A DNA stretch of 9,814 bases from Granulosicoccaceae bacterium (GTDB lineage: Bacteria; Pseudomonadota; Gammaproteobacteria; DAOVJZ01), in the NCBI GenBank assembly GCA_030632035.1, contig DAOVJZ010000041.1:1-9814 (forward strand). The letters are read 5' to 3'. Under the pieces are notes generated by a model. That model made no database searches and had not been told where the DNA came from. It saw only the letters and a program-made list of their open reading frames with translations. The position numbers and the translations under genes are program-made. Shown one piece after another: positions 1 through 6,863 of the stretch. Numbering within the stretch: position 1 is the first letter of the stretch; every line of letters begins with the position of its first letter.

Positions 1-413
1 ATTTGATTCCCTCCGCGCGAGTGACCCAGTAAATAAATCTTTTTTGCACCCTCTTTTTTCAACCACTCCATCCATGCATCGATTTCATCAAGTGAGTCTT
101 CATGTTTATGCGTGTGTGGTGTTGGGCAGTCATAGAGCCCCTTACGATCTGAAATCCCCAGACCTAGCGTCATGGATAAGGAGTTATAGCCCTGCTCCTT
201 GAGCAGAGCTTGTAATGATTGCAGGATTTCCAGCTTTCCATGCGCAAGCGTGCCGTGCATCATTAAAATCACACCATCGCTTAATGCCTTGCCTTCGGCA
301 ATTTCAAGGTTGGCATTCAGCTTGAGCTGGTTGTATGGGATTTGTACATCCATGGCAAAAATTGTGCGAGTTGATAACAAATAAAAAAAGATTATATAAA
401 GGTAGTATTTCAT
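1..413 (-). CDS. Secreted alpha/beta-hydrolase family protein (3' end outside window)
   Basis: The first 137 codons are visible, read from an ATG at 413; the gene runs off the left edge. Residues 1-20 form a signal peptide (hydrophobic YLYIIFFYLL core, likely cut after TIFA), so the protein should act in the periplasm or be exported. The mature part shows the alpha/beta-hydrolase pattern: a strand followed by MMHGT at 51-55 (oxyanion-hole HG) and the nucleophile elbow GHSRGG at 130-135, with Ser132 as the predicted nucleophile. The acid and histidine of the triad would lie beyond the edge. A short His/Asp-rich stretch (PTPHTHKHED, about 98-107) sits before the elbow. AGGAG lies 10 bases upstream of the ATG. 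It starts 44 bases after the methyltransferase on the same strand and may be cotranscribed. The substrate cannot be read from this; esterase or peptidase-like activity is possible. Confidence 0.8.
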   Translation of the reverse strand, partial: MKYYLYIIFFYLLSTRTIFAMDVQIPYNQLKLNANLEIAEGKALSDGVILMMHGTLAHGKLEILQSLQALLKEQGYNSLSMTLGLGISDRKGLYDCPTPHTHKHEDSLDEIDAWMEWLKKEGAKKIYLLGHSRGGNQ

Positions 414-457
414 GCTGTTCCAGCTCCTATCTTACTCGAATTAACCATGAATTTCAT

Positions 458-1141
458 TTAACCCGGAGTTTTCAATGCGTAGACCACTAAAAACCCTCCC
501 CATAATAAATTATTAGGCACCATTTTCTCTATACACCGTGAAAACAATCCTCCACCGGGAAAAAAGACAGCCGTACTTATTTTAAGATCGTGTGGCAATG
601 GGAGCAATCCTTGTAACCATATACGTACTTGCTGAGGGTTGTCCCAACGAGCTCCTGTATAACCGCCCGAACTATATTTTTGGTGATACAGCAAACTATT
701 CACATTTAACAGGCCTAAAATGACACCTGTTTTGCTTACGCGCCACATCTCGGAAAGAGCCATTTGCAAATCTTTTATAAAACACAGGCTGGTAACAGCA
801 CTGACATAATCAAAGCTATTTTCAACAAATGGCAATTTGTCCGCACTACCTCTTATATAAGTAATAAAGGGTCTCTTGTTTTTGGCGAAAAGCAAACTCT
901 TGCTGTCGTTATCCAGACCGACAACATCAAGAGGGGTATTTGCAAAATACTCGCTAAAATAACCGGTACCACAACCTACATCCAGCAATGTAGAATCGGG
1001 CTTTGGTTGCAACATCTTGAGAAGCAAATTCGATTCAGTCTTTCCAATCCATGAGCCACGGGGAGTTTCATACCATGCGTCATATCTGGCTGGTTCCAGC
1101 ATTGGGTCCGAACTGATCCCGGGTTTGTTATTAATTGTCAT
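458..1141 (-). CDS. Class I SAM-dependent methyltransferase (Methyltransf_11/UbiE-like)
   Basis: A 227-residue cytoplasmic protein with no membrane segment. The Rossmann core is clear: motif I LLDVGCGTGYF at 52-62 binds S-adenosylmethionine, the acidic end of strand 2 is GLDNDS at 75-80 (ribose contact), GSADKLPF at 98-105 is the adenine-side loop, and SFDYVSAV at 109-116 is the post-motif strand. The N-terminal ARYDAWYETPRG (18-29) is typical of a family of small stand-alone methyltransferases. Its start overlaps the end of the pentaheme cytochrome gene by 11 bases and no strong ribosome binding site is visible, so translation is probably coupled. Its place as last gene of a cytochrome operon suggests a link to that system, but the methyl acceptor (small molecule, metal or metalloid, or protein) cannot be inferred. 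Length is normal for the family, with no sign of decay. Confidence 0.88.
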   Translation of the reverse strand: MTINNKPGISSDPMLEPARYDAWYETPRGSWIGKTESNLLLKMLQPKPDSTLLDVGCGTGYFSEYFANTPLDVVGLDNDSKSLLFAKNKRPFITYIRGSADKLPFVENSFDYVSAVTSLCFIKDLQMALSEMWRVSKTGVILGLLNVNSLLYHQKYSSGGYTGARWDNPQQVRIWLQGLLPLPHDLKISTAVFFPGGGLFSRCIEKMVPNNLLWGGFLVVYALKTPG

Positions 1142-1964
1142 TAGCTATGTTTTTCTTTCGCTGCAAAGTTCCTATTTCATCTTTAATACGAAGCAGATCA
1201 CCATCCAGCGCGGGCTGTCCATGCCACCACTGGTAATCCGGTGACTGGTGGCCAACACCAATATATACATTTTTCAGGTGTTGTTTCATTGTGTCCAGTT
1301 TTTTATTAACAGAGAGTCGACTTTCATCACTCATATTGCCAGACTCATCTTTAACCAGTTTTGTTGCTTCACGTAATTTCATGCGAGCAATACTCAGCAT
1401 CGCCTCCCCGTTCTCAAATAATCGGGTGATGTAACGCGGTGAATGGCAGTCCTGGCAGACAGCGCGTTGATGATCCAGCATACGATCTTTTTCACTTAAA
1501 CTTGTATCCTCTTGTGCAGTCCATTTTCGAATGCTTGTTCTGGTGTCATGATTCCCGCTATGCATATGACAATAGGCGCAGGTCGGTGTACGGTAATTAC
1601 CTCGCTCAAGGGAATGTGACCAATCCCATGTGTTTTGTTCAAGCTTGGCAATGACCCCATGCTTTGATGTCCTATAACTATGGACAACGGGTGCTTTTGC
1701 GCCACCATGACAATCAATACAGGTTTTATTCTTGCGCGCCATACTGGCCACATTTTTATGTTTTTTGCCATGACAACTAACACAATCGGCTTTTTTATCG
1801 TTTTTTGCATGCGAACTTGCACGCCAGTCATTTACCAGTTTTTGATCAGTTTTTTCGTGACATGTAATACATTTGGGATTTTCAAATGTCCCATCTTGTT
1901 TTTCCTGACTACAGACAGGGCCAGCAAAAAAAAGAATGACAAATATCAGTGACCACCTGCGCAT
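1131..1964 (-). CDS. Pentaheme cytochrome c, shortened paralogue of the HAO/octaheme family
   Basis: 277 residues with a signal peptide (RRWSLIFVILFFAGPVCS), so periplasmic. Five CXXCH heme motifs start at C32, C61, C82, C129 and C170. Around them are sequences shared with the octaheme protein encoded just upstream: VNDWRAS-H after heme 1, NTWDWS at 111-116 and GNY-PTCAYCHM before and at heme 4. The C-terminal part keeps an HAO-like GHQSPDYQWWHG stretch (238-249). Heme 1-2 spacing and the last two hemes match hemes 1-2 and 7-8 of the octaheme protein, so an internal block with three hemes, including the presumed active-site heme 4, is absent. A role in electron transfer or as a structural partner is therefore more likely than stand-alone catalysis (inference). 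The ATG overlaps the octaheme stop codon (TAATG), with AGGAG 7 bases upstream. A small diheme or NrfH-type assignment does not fit the CAYCHM and WDWS motifs. Confidence 0.9.
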   Translation of the reverse strand: MRRWSLIFVILFFAGPVCSQEKQDGTFENPKCITCHEKTDQKLVNDWRASSHAKNDKKADCVSCHGKKHKNVASMARKNKTCIDCHGGAKAPVVHSYRTSKHGVIAKLEQNTWDWSHSLERGNYRTPTCAYCHMHSGNHDTRTSIRKWTAQEDTSLSEKDRMLDHQRAVCQDCHSPRYITRLFENGEAMLSIARMKLREATKLVKDESGNMSDESRLSVNKKLDTMKQHLKNVYIGVGHQSPDYQWWHGQPALDGDLLRIKDEIGTLQRKKNIANDN

Positions 1965-3331
1965 TAGTTGTTCTCCTGATTGAATTCTGTATATTCACCA
2001 GAAAACCAGAGCTTGCCGGGATCAGAGCGTCTCCCGTTTAATTCTAATTCTTTTTCAGTCAGCTTGTTAATCGCACCCGCCTTCTTCAAAATTGTGGCAA
2101 GGCTTTTATCCATACCATCATGTCCCTTTTTGATAGTTTCTATGTCGCCATGTGCGGCTCCTTTATAAGCGCCAAGATTATGGAAATACCACATCTCAAA
2201 ATAATCACGCTCTATGGAGGAAACATTATAAAAAGCAGAGGCCTGCCCATCAAAGAAGCCAATGCGTTCACGTGGCCAGATGCTATCAACAAGATCATTT
2301 GGGTAAGGAGGACGTTCTCCTGCGGCAGGATATAACCTGTCCTTGCGACGCAGGTCTCTCAATATATCTTCAGCGGCATAAAGTTTTTTCCATGCGCCTT
2401 TACGCTCGGCATCCATTTCTGTGAGTCGTTGTCTAGACCAATCGGCTTCATGACAATCACTGCACATGGCCACCCATTTATCTCGCTTCACTTTATTACC
2501 GGAAGTCAGTGGATTGACTTCTTTAATACCAAACTTCCAGATTGATTTATCTGCTACCTGATGCTTGCCATTATCCATGTGACAATAAGCACAAGTCGGC
2601 ACTGGATAATTGCCTTTCCTTAATGGCTTTGACCAGTCCCATGTATTCCCTTCTGCCAGATAACGCTTGCCATGTGCCGATGCAAAATAGGTTTCATCGT
2701 CAGGATGTGGCGGGCCACTATGGCAGGTAAGACAGGCTTCCGGTCGTCTGGCTTCTGCCGCGCTAAAGCGATGGCGCGTATGACAAGAGTCGCATTTAGT
2801 AGCAACCGAATGACATTGCAGGCATGCGGTTACTTCTGCCTTGGGTTTATCTGCAAAATGTTTGGCATCCAGCGCACGCTCCATTGCCAATGCATGACTG
2901 GGGAAACCATAACGCCTTTCATCTTTAAACTGGGTATGTTGTGTATTGTGGCAACTTCCACATACTTCCGGTGATGGTAAATGCAGTTTTTTATGATCAC
3001 TGCCGTGACAATCAGAGCAATAAACAGGCTGCTTGTTATTGGCTGGTTTTGAATGTCCACTTGCGCGCCAGTCATTAACAATGCCCGGTGTTACTGCCTC
3101 ATGGCAAGTAACACATTGTTCACCTTCAAAAACACCAACAACGGAATCAACAGGATCATAAAATTTTTCTGGATTCCAGTAAGCAAACACTTTATCCGGT
3201 ATCCATGCATGCGAATACAATCCAGCACCCTCACCACCCTTGCTCCAGTTTACATAATAAAAACCAATGGGTACGGCGAGTAATGAAATAATAATAGGTA
3301 TCCAGACATAGCGAACCCGTTTTTTACTCAT
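1964..3331 (-). CDS. Membrane-anchored octaheme cytochrome c of the hydroxylamine oxidoreductase (HAO/OCC) family
   Basis: 455 residues with eight CXXCH motifs starting at C73, C105, C124, C170, C180, C200, C247 and C290. The closely spaced hemes 4-6, with CDSCHTRH-FS--EAR-PEAC--CH at about 180-204, and the CAYCHM heme 7 are hallmarks of the HAO/octaheme family, whose members oxidise hydroxylamine or hydrazine or reduce nitrite/hydroxylamine at heme 4. All eight motifs end in His; there is no CXXCK as in octaheme or NrfA nitrite reductases. Residues 8-27 form one hydrophobic segment after a positively charged start and no cleavage site is obvious, so it is probably an N-terminal anchor with the hemes in the periplasm. 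The C-terminal helical part has many aromatics (YFEMWYFHNLGAYKGAAH, 377-394), where HAO carries its heme-crosslinking Tyr and distal ligands. Whether that Tyr exists here, and hence the reaction direction, I cannot decide. ATGA overlap with the diheme gene; AGGA precedes the ATG. Confidence 0.92.
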   Translation of the reverse strand: MSKKRVRYVWIPIIISLLAVPIGFYYVNWSKGGEGAGLYSHAWIPDKVFAYWNPEKFYDPVDSVVGVFEGEQCVTCHEAVTPGIVNDWRASGHSKPANNKQPVYCSDCHGSDHKKLHLPSPEVCGSCHNTQHTQFKDERRYGFPSHALAMERALDAKHFADKPKAEVTACLQCHSVATKCDSCHTRHRFSAAEARRPEACLTCHSGPPHPDDETYFASAHGKRYLAEGNTWDWSKPLRKGNYPVPTCAYCHMDNGKHQVADKSIWKFGIKEVNPLTSGNKVKRDKWVAMCSDCHEADWSRQRLTEMDAERKGAWKKLYAAEDILRDLRRKDRLYPAAGERPPYPNDLVDSIWPRERIGFFDGQASAFYNVSSIERDYFEMWYFHNLGAYKGAAHGDIETIKKGHDGMDKSLATILKKAGAINKLTEKELELNGRRSDPGKLWFSGEYTEFNQENN

Positions 3332-4077
3332 GACTTGTTACGTCCTTTTATCAGACGTATAACCCCGGCAAACATCAATAACATAAAGGGACCGAGTGCA
3401 AGTCCGCGTTCAGCATTGAGAGAAGACTGAGTGCTGGATAAATTGCTATCATCATCTGTAGATATACTATCAACAACAGCAATAACGCCGCCTTTTTCCT
3501 TATCCAGTTGTTGCTGTAAATAAAACTGAATCTGAAGCATTTGTTCAGGTGTTGGTGGCGTATGTTTCATTACCGTCATATTGTGTTGCATTCTTTTTAA
3601 GATGTTGGACCATTCTCCAGCGTTATGCTGCCTTGCATCAGGCAACGCATGACACTGACTGCAATTCACTTCAAATGCAGAAGCGCCTATGCCATGTGGT
3701 TTTTCTGTCATGGGTTGAAGTGCATTTTTTTTCAAATAGGTTTCCAATACTTCCAGTTCTTCCTTACCGGGAGCGATCACCTTTCCCAAAAAACCATTAA
3801 ATTGACTTGCTGCGACTGTTATATTGTTCATATTATCCAAAACCCGTGTCCATTCTTCAGCAGTGTGCCTTCCCGGTCCCGGTAATGAATGGCATTGCTC
3901 ACAATAGGTTTGCAGCATATGCGCACCAGGGCTTTGTGGTTGTGGTAAATCTGCCGGTTTCATACCAGGTGGCATGATTTCAGGGTAGAGTGAACAAAGA
4001 TCGAGTCCGGCATAATTGTGGTTGGCCAGAGCTGCCGCGCTCCAGAACAAAGCCAGACTGAACACCAGCCTTTTCAC
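3328..4077 (-). CDS. Membrane-anchored diheme cytochrome c with a duplicated heme domain
   Basis: 249 residues. A signal peptide (MKRLVFSLALFWSAAALA) is followed by two similar units: CEQCHSLPGPGRHTAEEWTR at 59-78 and CSQCHALPDARQHNAGEWSN at 139-158, each followed by a -M (DNM at 81-83, KRM at 161-163) that could be a heme ligand. The shared CXXCHxLP-x-H-xxEW pattern shows an internal duplication. A Ser/Asp-rich linker (about 204-222) leads to a C-terminal membrane segment (GLALGPFMLLMFAGVIRLI, 225-243) with a basic tail, so the hemes are held at the outer face of the inner membrane. It is the obvious electron carrier between the upstream iron-sulfur/flavin membrane protein and the octaheme enzyme (inference from order and topology). 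The start is GTG, overlapping the preceding stop (GTGA), with AGGAG 8 bases upstream; the 3' end overlaps the octaheme gene by ATGA. Confidence 0.9.
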   Translation of the reverse strand: MKRLVFSLALFWSAAALANHNYAGLDLCSLYPEIMPPGMKPADLPQPQSPGAHMLQTYCEQCHSLPGPGRHTAEEWTRVLDNMNNITVAASQFNGFLGKVIAPGKEELEVLETYLKKNALQPMTEKPHGIGASAFEVNCSQCHALPDARQHNAGEWSNILKRMQHNMTVMKHTPPTPEQMLQIQFYLQQQLDKEKGGVIAVVDSISTDDDSNLSSTQSSLNAERGLALGPFMLLMFAGVIRLIKGRNKS

Positions 4078-6506
4078 CGTATTGGCTCCTGTTGTATTAC
4101 TGAAGCCGCTACTGGAGCAACAGAGCTTGTGGTTTTAACTGGATTTAATAACGAAGTAACAGCATGCCCCATACGCTTCGACAAACTGAAACTGTTTAAT
4201 ATGCCTTCTGCTGCTTTGCGTCCAGCCGCAACTGCCGTCACAACCAGATCTGGTCCATTGGTGTTATCACCACCAGCAAATATTTTTGGATTGGAGGTTT
4301 GACCATTATGATCAATTTCAATCACCCCATGTGCACCTGTTTTAATATCAAAAGCACTTAACCAGACTGGTGTATCAGGCACTTGTCCCACCGCAAGAAC
4401 AACCTGATCACAAACAATCATCTTGTCAGTAGTTTGATCGGTATCAAAATGCATTCCAGCCACCCTACCATCACCCAGAATTGACTTTGGATTATGGTGA
4501 TATAAAAACTGAACACCCTCTTCTATTGCGCTTTGTCTTTCCTTCGGTGAGGCACACATTTGTTTTTCATTACCACGATACGCCACACTTACCTGTGATG
4601 CACCCTGACGAATAGCAGAGCGTGCACAATCCATGGCACTGTCACCACCTCCAAGCACGATGACATGTTTATGCATTAGTTCCTTATTGCTCAATGACTT
4701 GTTTACACTATCCAGATACTTTAGTGCTGTTGTAACACCCTTAATGGTTTGTCCAGGTAATTTTAGATCACGAGATGTTTGTGTGCCTGTGCCGAGAAAC
4801 ACAGCATCATTTGACTCAAGCAATTGCCGCAGTTTGTTTTGCTCAACTTTTATGCCAAGCTCAAACTTCACACCATTTTGTTTCAGGATTTCGTGGCGTT
4901 GAATCAACACTTTCTTGTTCAGCTTGAACGGTGGCACACCATTTGCCATCAAACCGCCGATAACAGACTGCATATCAAACACGGTTACATCACAGCCTGC
5001 TTTATTTAATTCGTCTGCACAAGCCAATCCTGCTGGACCTGCACCAATAATCGCAACATGTTTATTGTTATATTGTTTTGCAATTGTTGGTCTCCAGCCA
5101 TGTTTTAATGCTTCATCATTAATAAACTGTTCGATTGCACCAATCGTAACTGCACCATCCGGCTCTTTTGCCTTGGTGCACGATCCTTCGCAAAGTCTAT
5201 GTTGAGGGCAAAGTCTTCCACAGACTTCAGGTAAGTTACTTGTGCTGTTAGAAATTTCGGCTGCCATTTCAATATTGCCATTAGCAACGGCTTCCAGCCA
5301 TTCAGGGATGCGATTGGATAATGGACAGGCATTGGCACAACCGGGCACACCACAATCAAGACAGCGAGTTGCCTGCGCCTGAATTTTTGCGAATTCAGGC
5401 GTTTGAGTAATTTCCTGCCAATCCTGCGTGCGTTGATCGGGAGACCTGTACTCAGCCCCCTCGCGCATCACAACAGGTTGTTTGCCGCGCTTCAATAAAT
5501 GTGATGCATTTTGCACCAGTTTGGGCCGAAACATATTGCGTACATCCTGAATCGCGAGTGCATCTGTTGGACATGACACCACACAACGTGCACAACCCAT
5601 ACAATCTTCCAATGCGGTAACACGACCTGATTCCTTGCCTTGTTTCCAGACCGGGATACCCATGTCACATACCTGTTCGCAACGGCGGCAGTCAATACAC
5701 TTATCCTGCTCCATCTTGATACCATAAAATCCGGCATGATTGAGCAAACCAAAGGTTGCGCCATAAGGACACAGGTAGCGACAATAAAAACGATTACCAA
5801 CGATTGGCGCAATAAAGAAGGTACCGAAATAAGTCAGTGCAATCAGCAAATAAAAACCACCAACAAAACTCACCGTCCATGAGTTGGGTGAAAACTGGGT
5901 AACCACCATCACACCTACATAATAAGTAAAGAAAAACCATTTTGAGTGACGCAGTTTCCATGCCCAGTCTGAGCGCAAGGTGCGATCACGAAATGCAAAC
6001 CCGACGGTCTCACGAATACCGACACAAGGACAGTTAAAGCCACAAATGATTCTGCGACCAAACAGGAACACCAGTGCCAGAATCAAAAAGAAAGTGATCG
6101 TGCCGGGAACATGCAATGATGGAAAAACGGGTTGCGCCCACAGGAAACCAACATAGGATTCATAAAAAGGTGTCAGCCACGGTATACCCCACCAGAATAC
6201 CGTGATCATCGTGACAAGAATAATCAGTCGTTTGCGTGTATAGGAATTTTGTTCCGCAAGAATACGCCAGAGTCCAAAGCCAAGGATAATTGCGTACTCG
6301 GTATAACGATTCAGCCAGATTGGATTTTCAAACCAGAATAACCAGGTTTCATTCAGCCAGCCAACAAAGGCCAGTGTGAAGGCCGCCATACTAAATAACT
6401 GGATCGGCAAACCATAACGAGACGGCATCAGATCCTGACGAGTACCAGCTGTACTACGCGTCTGATAGGTAATAGGTATATCTTCCAACCGCACTGTATT
6501 ACTCAT
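4074..6506 (-). CDS. Fusion of NapH/NosR-type polyferredoxin membrane protein with GltD-type FAD/NAD(P)H oxidoreductase
   Basis: 810 residues from the ATG at 6506; an in-frame GTG at 6518 would add four residues, and neither has a strong ribosome binding site. N-terminal half: about five to six membrane segments (between 34 and 238) with the membrane-proximal cysteine motifs CGFNCPC (155-161) and CRYLCP (242-247) seen in NapH, NosR and CcoG proteins. Two [4Fe-4S] ferredoxin motifs follow, CIDCRRCEQVC (270-280) and CMGCARCVVSC (302-312). C-terminal half (about 375-775): a GltD-like module with its own Fe-S cysteines (C382, C385, C390, C394, C429, C433, C439, C443), FAD motif GAGPAG (488-493), NAD(P)H motif GGGDSAMDCA (619-628) and FAD-closing motif FAGGDNTNGPDL (743-754). 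Expected role: electron exchange between cytoplasmic NAD(P)H and the membrane or periplasmic carriers encoded downstream. It is first in the five-gene overlapping operon. Both halves are complete, so this is a genuine fusion and not a frame error. Confidence 0.92.
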   Translation of the reverse strand: MSNTVRLEDIPITYQTRSTAGTRQDLMPSRYGLPIQLFSMAAFTLAFVGWLNETWLFWFENPIWLNRYTEYAIILGFGLWRILAEQNSYTRKRLIILVTMITVFWWGIPWLTPFYESYVGFLWAQPVFPSLHVPGTITFFLILALVFLFGRRIICGFNCPCVGIRETVGFAFRDRTLRSDWAWKLRHSKWFFFTYYVGVMVVTQFSPNSWTVSFVGGFYLLIALTYFGTFFIAPIVGNRFYCRYLCPYGATFGLLNHAGFYGIKMEQDKCIDCRRCEQVCDMGIPVWKQGKESGRVTALEDCMGCARCVVSCPTDALAIQDVRNMFRPKLVQNASHLLKRGKQPVVMREGAEYRSPDQRTQDWQEITQTPEFAKIQAQATRCLDCGVPGCANACPLSNRIPEWLEAVANGNIEMAAEISNSTSNLPEVCGRLCPQHRLCEGSCTKAKEPDGAVTIGAIEQFINDEALKHGWRPTIAKQYNNKHVAIIGAGPAGLACADELNKAGCDVTVFDMQSVIGGLMANGVPPFKLNKKVLIQRHEILKQNGVKFELGIKVEQNKLRQLLESNDAVFLGTGTQTSRDLKLPGQTIKGVTTALKYLDSVNKSLSNKELMHKHVIVLGGGDSAMDCARSAIRQGASQVSVAYRGNEKQMCASPKERQSAIEEGVQFLYHHNPKSILGDGRVAGMHFDTDQTTDKMIVCDQVVLAVGQVPDTPVWLSAFDIKTGAHGVIEIDHNGQTSNPKIFAGGDNTNGPDLVVTAVAAGRKAAEGILNSFSLSKRMGHAVTSLLNPVKTTSSVAPVAASVIQQEPIR

Positions 6507-6595
6507 ATCAATACCCACACAATTTCAAAGCTTATTTGTTGCGAAAAACCATACTTAATATCGGCACAATGTATCTGTGCTACAAGCACATTTTT
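6507..6595. other. Intergenic region upstream of the cytochrome operon
   Basis: About 90 bases between the DsrE remnant and the fusion gene. It is AT-rich and must carry the operon's leader if it has its own promoter. On the minus strand TTGTAG, 17 bases, then GATATT is a weak sigma70-like candidate. I see no FNR-type TTGAT-N4-ATCAA box. Because all genes from 8664 leftward lie on the same strand, read-through from the upstream gene pair is also possible. Confidence 0.35.
6576..6590. repeat. Short hairpin-forming inverted repeat
   Basis: TGTGCT-ACA-AGCACA, a perfect 6-bp stem with a 3-base loop. On the plus strand it is followed by TTTTT, the shape of a weak intrinsic terminator, but no plus-strand gene ends here. 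On the minus strand there is no T-run after it, so it could be a bound operator or a weak RNA hairpin between the DsrE remnant and the cytochrome operon. Function unknown. Confidence 0.35.
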
Positions 6596-6850
6596 CTAGA
6601 ATGTCATAACGTGTTCACTGTCCTTCACCCAGTTGGCCAGCGCCTTCATGGAACCTCTTTCAATTCCATTAATCATGACTGCTTCATCAATAGCACAATC
6701 ATCAAGTGCCATACCGCAGGCACGCACTTCAAGTCCGCACTCAATCAGTTCTGAAAGCAATTCCTCCAGATTAACTGTACCCTCTGGCACCTAGTGATCT
6801 TTATGACCCACTTTGACACCCTCATCCAGTAGATGCCACGCGTATGGACA
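6596..6850 (-). pseudogene. DsrE/YchN-like sulfur-relay protein remnant with in-frame amber stop
   Basis: Reading the minus strand from about 6850 gives CPYAWHLLDEGVKVGHKDH, a TAG stop at 6793-6791, then 64 codons beginning VPEGTVNLEELLSE and ending DSEHVMTF. The downstream part matches the C-terminal half of DsrE-superfamily proteins: the DEGVKV segment, an ELLSELIECG helix, VRACG with the family cysteine position, GIERGSMKALANW, and the closing strand DSEHVMTF. The TAG is one C-to-T change from CAG (Gln). The usual N-terminal strand and helix (about 30-40 residues) are missing. A well placed AGGAG plus ATG at 6851-6849 opens a different frame that stops after nine codons, which fits a frameshift or deletion as well. 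A short product could instead start at the GTG right after the TAG, but no ribosome binding site precedes it. It follows the VTT-rhodanese gene by 13 bases and was probably cotranscribed. Confidence 0.7.
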
Positions 6851-6863
6851 TGTTTTTACTCCT

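Noticed and set aside
199..384. Plus-strand open frame of 61 codons at the left edge
   Set aside because: It lies antisense to the hydrolase gene, which has a signal peptide and nucleophile elbow; the plus frame shows no domain or ribosome binding site.
1131..3331. Idea that the pentaheme and octaheme genes are one gene split by a frameshift
   Set aside because: The octaheme protein already has all eight hemes and a full C-terminal region, and the pentaheme protein has its own signal peptide, ribosome binding site and a repeat of the heme 1-2 and 7-8 regions. They are paralogues, not fragments.
4018..4302. Plus-strand open frames opposite the cytochrome and fusion genes
   Set aside because: They are antisense to well supported heme and Fe-S proteins and encode no recognisable motif; their cysteines come from complementing the real coding sequence.
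4074..5400. GltD half as a glutamate synthase small subunit
   Set aside because: It is fused to a membrane polyferredoxin and no large subunit gene is near; the context is cytochrome electron transfer.
6576..6597. Hairpin plus T-run as an intrinsic terminator
   Set aside because: The T-run follows the stem only on the plus strand, where no gene ends; on the transcribed minus strand the U-tract is missing. Kept only as an inverted repeat.
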